A stretch of 18,895 nucleotides of DNA, taken from NCBI GenBank assembly GCA_034189035.1, contig JAXHVA010000081.1, positions 1 through 18,895 on the forward strand, given 5' to 3'. Under the pieces are notes generated by a model. It saw only the letters and a program-made list of their open reading frames with translations. It was not told the DNA's origin and searched no databases. Positions 17,705-18,895 of the stretch are shown piece by piece (the first letter of the stretch is position 1; the number at the start of each line of letters is the position of its first letter). Made by a program: the position numbers and the translations under genes. This DNA is from JAUXFK01 sp034189035. Lineage in GTDB: Bacteria > Desulfobacterota > UBA8473.

Positions 17705-18494
17705 TTATGTTCCTGTATATACAGGCTTTCTCTTCTTAATAATGGATATCAGCCCTTCTTCTACATCCTCGGTCTTAAAGATTTGTTGAATTATCGTCGA
17801 TTCCAACCTAAGCCCCTCGACTAAAGGCATCTTCAGCCCCCTATAGGCTAATTTCTTTACTGCTCTTACTGCGAGAGGTCCATTTTCGCATATCCTATTT
17901 GCCAGCGCTTCGGCTGTAGGCAAAAGCTCATCCATGGGGACTACTTTGTTGACAAGTCCCATCTGATAAGCCTATTGGGCATCAAAAAAATCGCCGGTCA
18001 TAAGTATCTCTAAGGCTTTGCAATGCGGTATTGACCGAGGCAGTCTCTAGGTACCGCCTCCACCGGGGGTGAGGGCCCGCTTTGTTTCAGCAGACCCGAG
18101 GCGAGCATTCTCAGCCACAATTCAGAGTTCACACGCCAAAGCCAGTTCTAAGCCGGCCCCTGTAGCAATGCCATTGATAACAACTATGAATGGTTTCCAG
18201 ACTTCCAAGTACAGTAAAGGGTCAACCTCAGGTAAGGGCGCTTGAGCAGAATAGGTAAGGGCATCTCCGCCTCCTAGAAGCTGACCTACCTCCTTGAGAT
18301 CCTGCCCTACGCAAAACGCTTTTTCACCGGCACCGGTTACAATGGCAACCCAAACCTCGGGGTCATCTCTCACATCTGCCCATGCTTTAGCCAGGCCTCT
18401 TCGTGCTTCCATATTGAGAGCATTGAGAAGCTCTGGCCTTTTGATGGTAATATGGGCGATCTTCTCTTTTTTTTTCATAAAGAATTGGTTGCAT
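17705..18494 (-). pseudogene. Enoyl-CoA hydratase pseudogene
   Basis: This is a crotonase of normal length (about 262 residues if repaired), acting on acyl-CoA esters in its family. The natural start is ATG 18492-18494 (MQPILYEKK), six bases after GAGGAG. One extra A in the A9 run (18467-18475 on the + strand) then shifts the frame; with eight A's it continues as EKIAHITIKRPELLNALN. Three in-frame nonsense codons follow: TGA 18122-18124 after LALACEL, TAG 18047-18049 where GGT-Gln-RLPR is expected (CAG to TAG), and TAG 17972-17974 after FFDAQ. Both catalytic glutamate positions (GLELALACE, GSAETKRAL) and the GGGGT loop are still recognisable, so decay is recent. It is more closely related to ordinary enoyl-CoA hydratases than to the zinc-ribbon paralogue at 15414-16334. 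Confidence 0.85.
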
Positions 18495-18533
18495 AAAGAA
18501 CTCCTCACATAATCCTATTTAGTGCCTGAACGA

Positions 18534-18549
18534 CCCCCCCCCCCCCCCC
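18534..18549. repeat. Poly-C tract, 16 bases (poly-G on the coding strand of the hydratase pseudogene)
   Basis: An uninterrupted run of 16 C lies 40 bp upstream of the start of the enoyl-CoA hydratase pseudogene, in its promoter or leader region. Such G/C tracts are slippage-prone and control phase-variable genes in some bacteria. It could equally mark an assembly or sequencing problem. Confidence 0.85.
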
Positions 18550-18728
18550 TTATTTACAGTTTTGAGAAGGCTTACAAGTGTAGCAAATGCCCCATTAGGA
18601 ATATTGTACTTGTTATGGAATAGGAGCACATCTCTTAATCAATAGAATTTCTACTTGGTAGAAGGCACATCTCCTGATTACAGACGTACTTGTCTACATA
18701 AAGTATATGTTATTACTCGATAATAGGA

Positions 18729-18895
18729 TTAAGCTGCTACAGGGAATCTCTCTCTTTGTCTCTTTTTAAGCCTTTTCAAACGCTTGAGCTGTTTTTGCTG
18801 ATGAATATGCCCGACTATTTGAATGTTCCACGCTTATACGGAAATGCCAACATAACGCTTCAATCCTTCAATACCATGATCCAGAAGTGGCATAA
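18729..18895 (-). pseudogene. Transposase C-terminal fragment, cut by the window edge
   Basis: The minus strand encodes LDHGIEGLKRYVGISV, a TAA at 18834-18836, then AWNIQIVGHIHQQKQLKRLK and a basic end, stopping at TAA 18729-18731. The DHGI-GLKRYV segment followed by a basic, helical tail matches what I recall of the C-terminus of an IS transposase family with an RNIQ-type segment. The internal stop shows it is inactive. Most of the element would lie beyond the window. Confidence 0.6.

Noticed and set aside
1004..18124. In-frame TAG codons read as pyrrolysine, or TGA as selenocysteine
   Set aside because: All three stop types occur inside the same genes, together with frameshifts. The proteins involved are not known Pyl or Sec families and no SECIS-like hairpin was seen. 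Mutation is simpler.

Overview
The window looks like chromosomal DNA of an anaerobic, probably sulfate-reducing or syntrophic bacterium of the Desulfobacterota type. That is an inference from gene content: an aldo/keto reductase with two [4Fe-4S] clusters, an iron-type alcohol dehydrogenase, crotonase-fold acyl-CoA enzymes, a DUF3795 protein and a RAYT-type transposase at moderate-to-low G+C. No rRNA, tRNA or CRISPR array was seen.

Region 1 (about 1-550) has no intact gene. It holds an imperfect inverted repeat and a possible end of a dead transposase frame. Region 2 (551-6825, + strand) is the most interesting part: a TPR-repeat protein, a large P-loop ATPase of the BrxC/PglY (DUF6079-like) kind and a PglZ-type phosphatase-fold domain, joined like an operon. 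This is the ATPase plus PglZ core of BREX-like phage defence, but no methyltransferase, helicase or protease lies beside it. The ATPase and PglZ parts share one reading frame, separated only by a TAG, so the ancestor may have been a single fused protein of about 1,750 residues behind the TPR gene. The cassette is decayed: I count six in-frame stops and four single-base frameshifts in short homopolymer runs, while the rest still reads as good protein.

Region 3 (6858-9616) has a membrane-anchored sulfatase-like protein on the minus strand, converging on PglZ, then a small cysteine-rich DUF3795 protein on the plus strand. Region 4 (9664-11295) is a long RAYT transposase on the minus strand, with a repeated TTGGGAAA-type motif upstream of it and about 630 bp without a gene. 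Region 5 (11296-13506) is a secreted protein with two PHP metallohydrolase domains, minus strand.

Region 6 (13742-18494) is metabolic: an iron-containing alcohol dehydrogenase with a clear promoter, a gene remnant in its upstream region, a crotonase-family enzyme with an added C-terminal zinc ribbon, a ferredoxin-tailed aldo/keto reductase, and a second enoyl-CoA hydratase that is dead (three nonsense codons and one A-run frameshift) and has a 16-bp poly-C/poly-G tract just upstream. Region 7 (18729-18895) is the C-terminal end of a transposase, running off the window and broken by a stop.

The metabolic genes could together handle acyl-CoA, aldehyde and alcohol intermediates, but each appears to be transcribed alone, so no pathway can be assigned. 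The general picture is an accessory region with degraded mobile-element ends at both edges and several genes in active decay.
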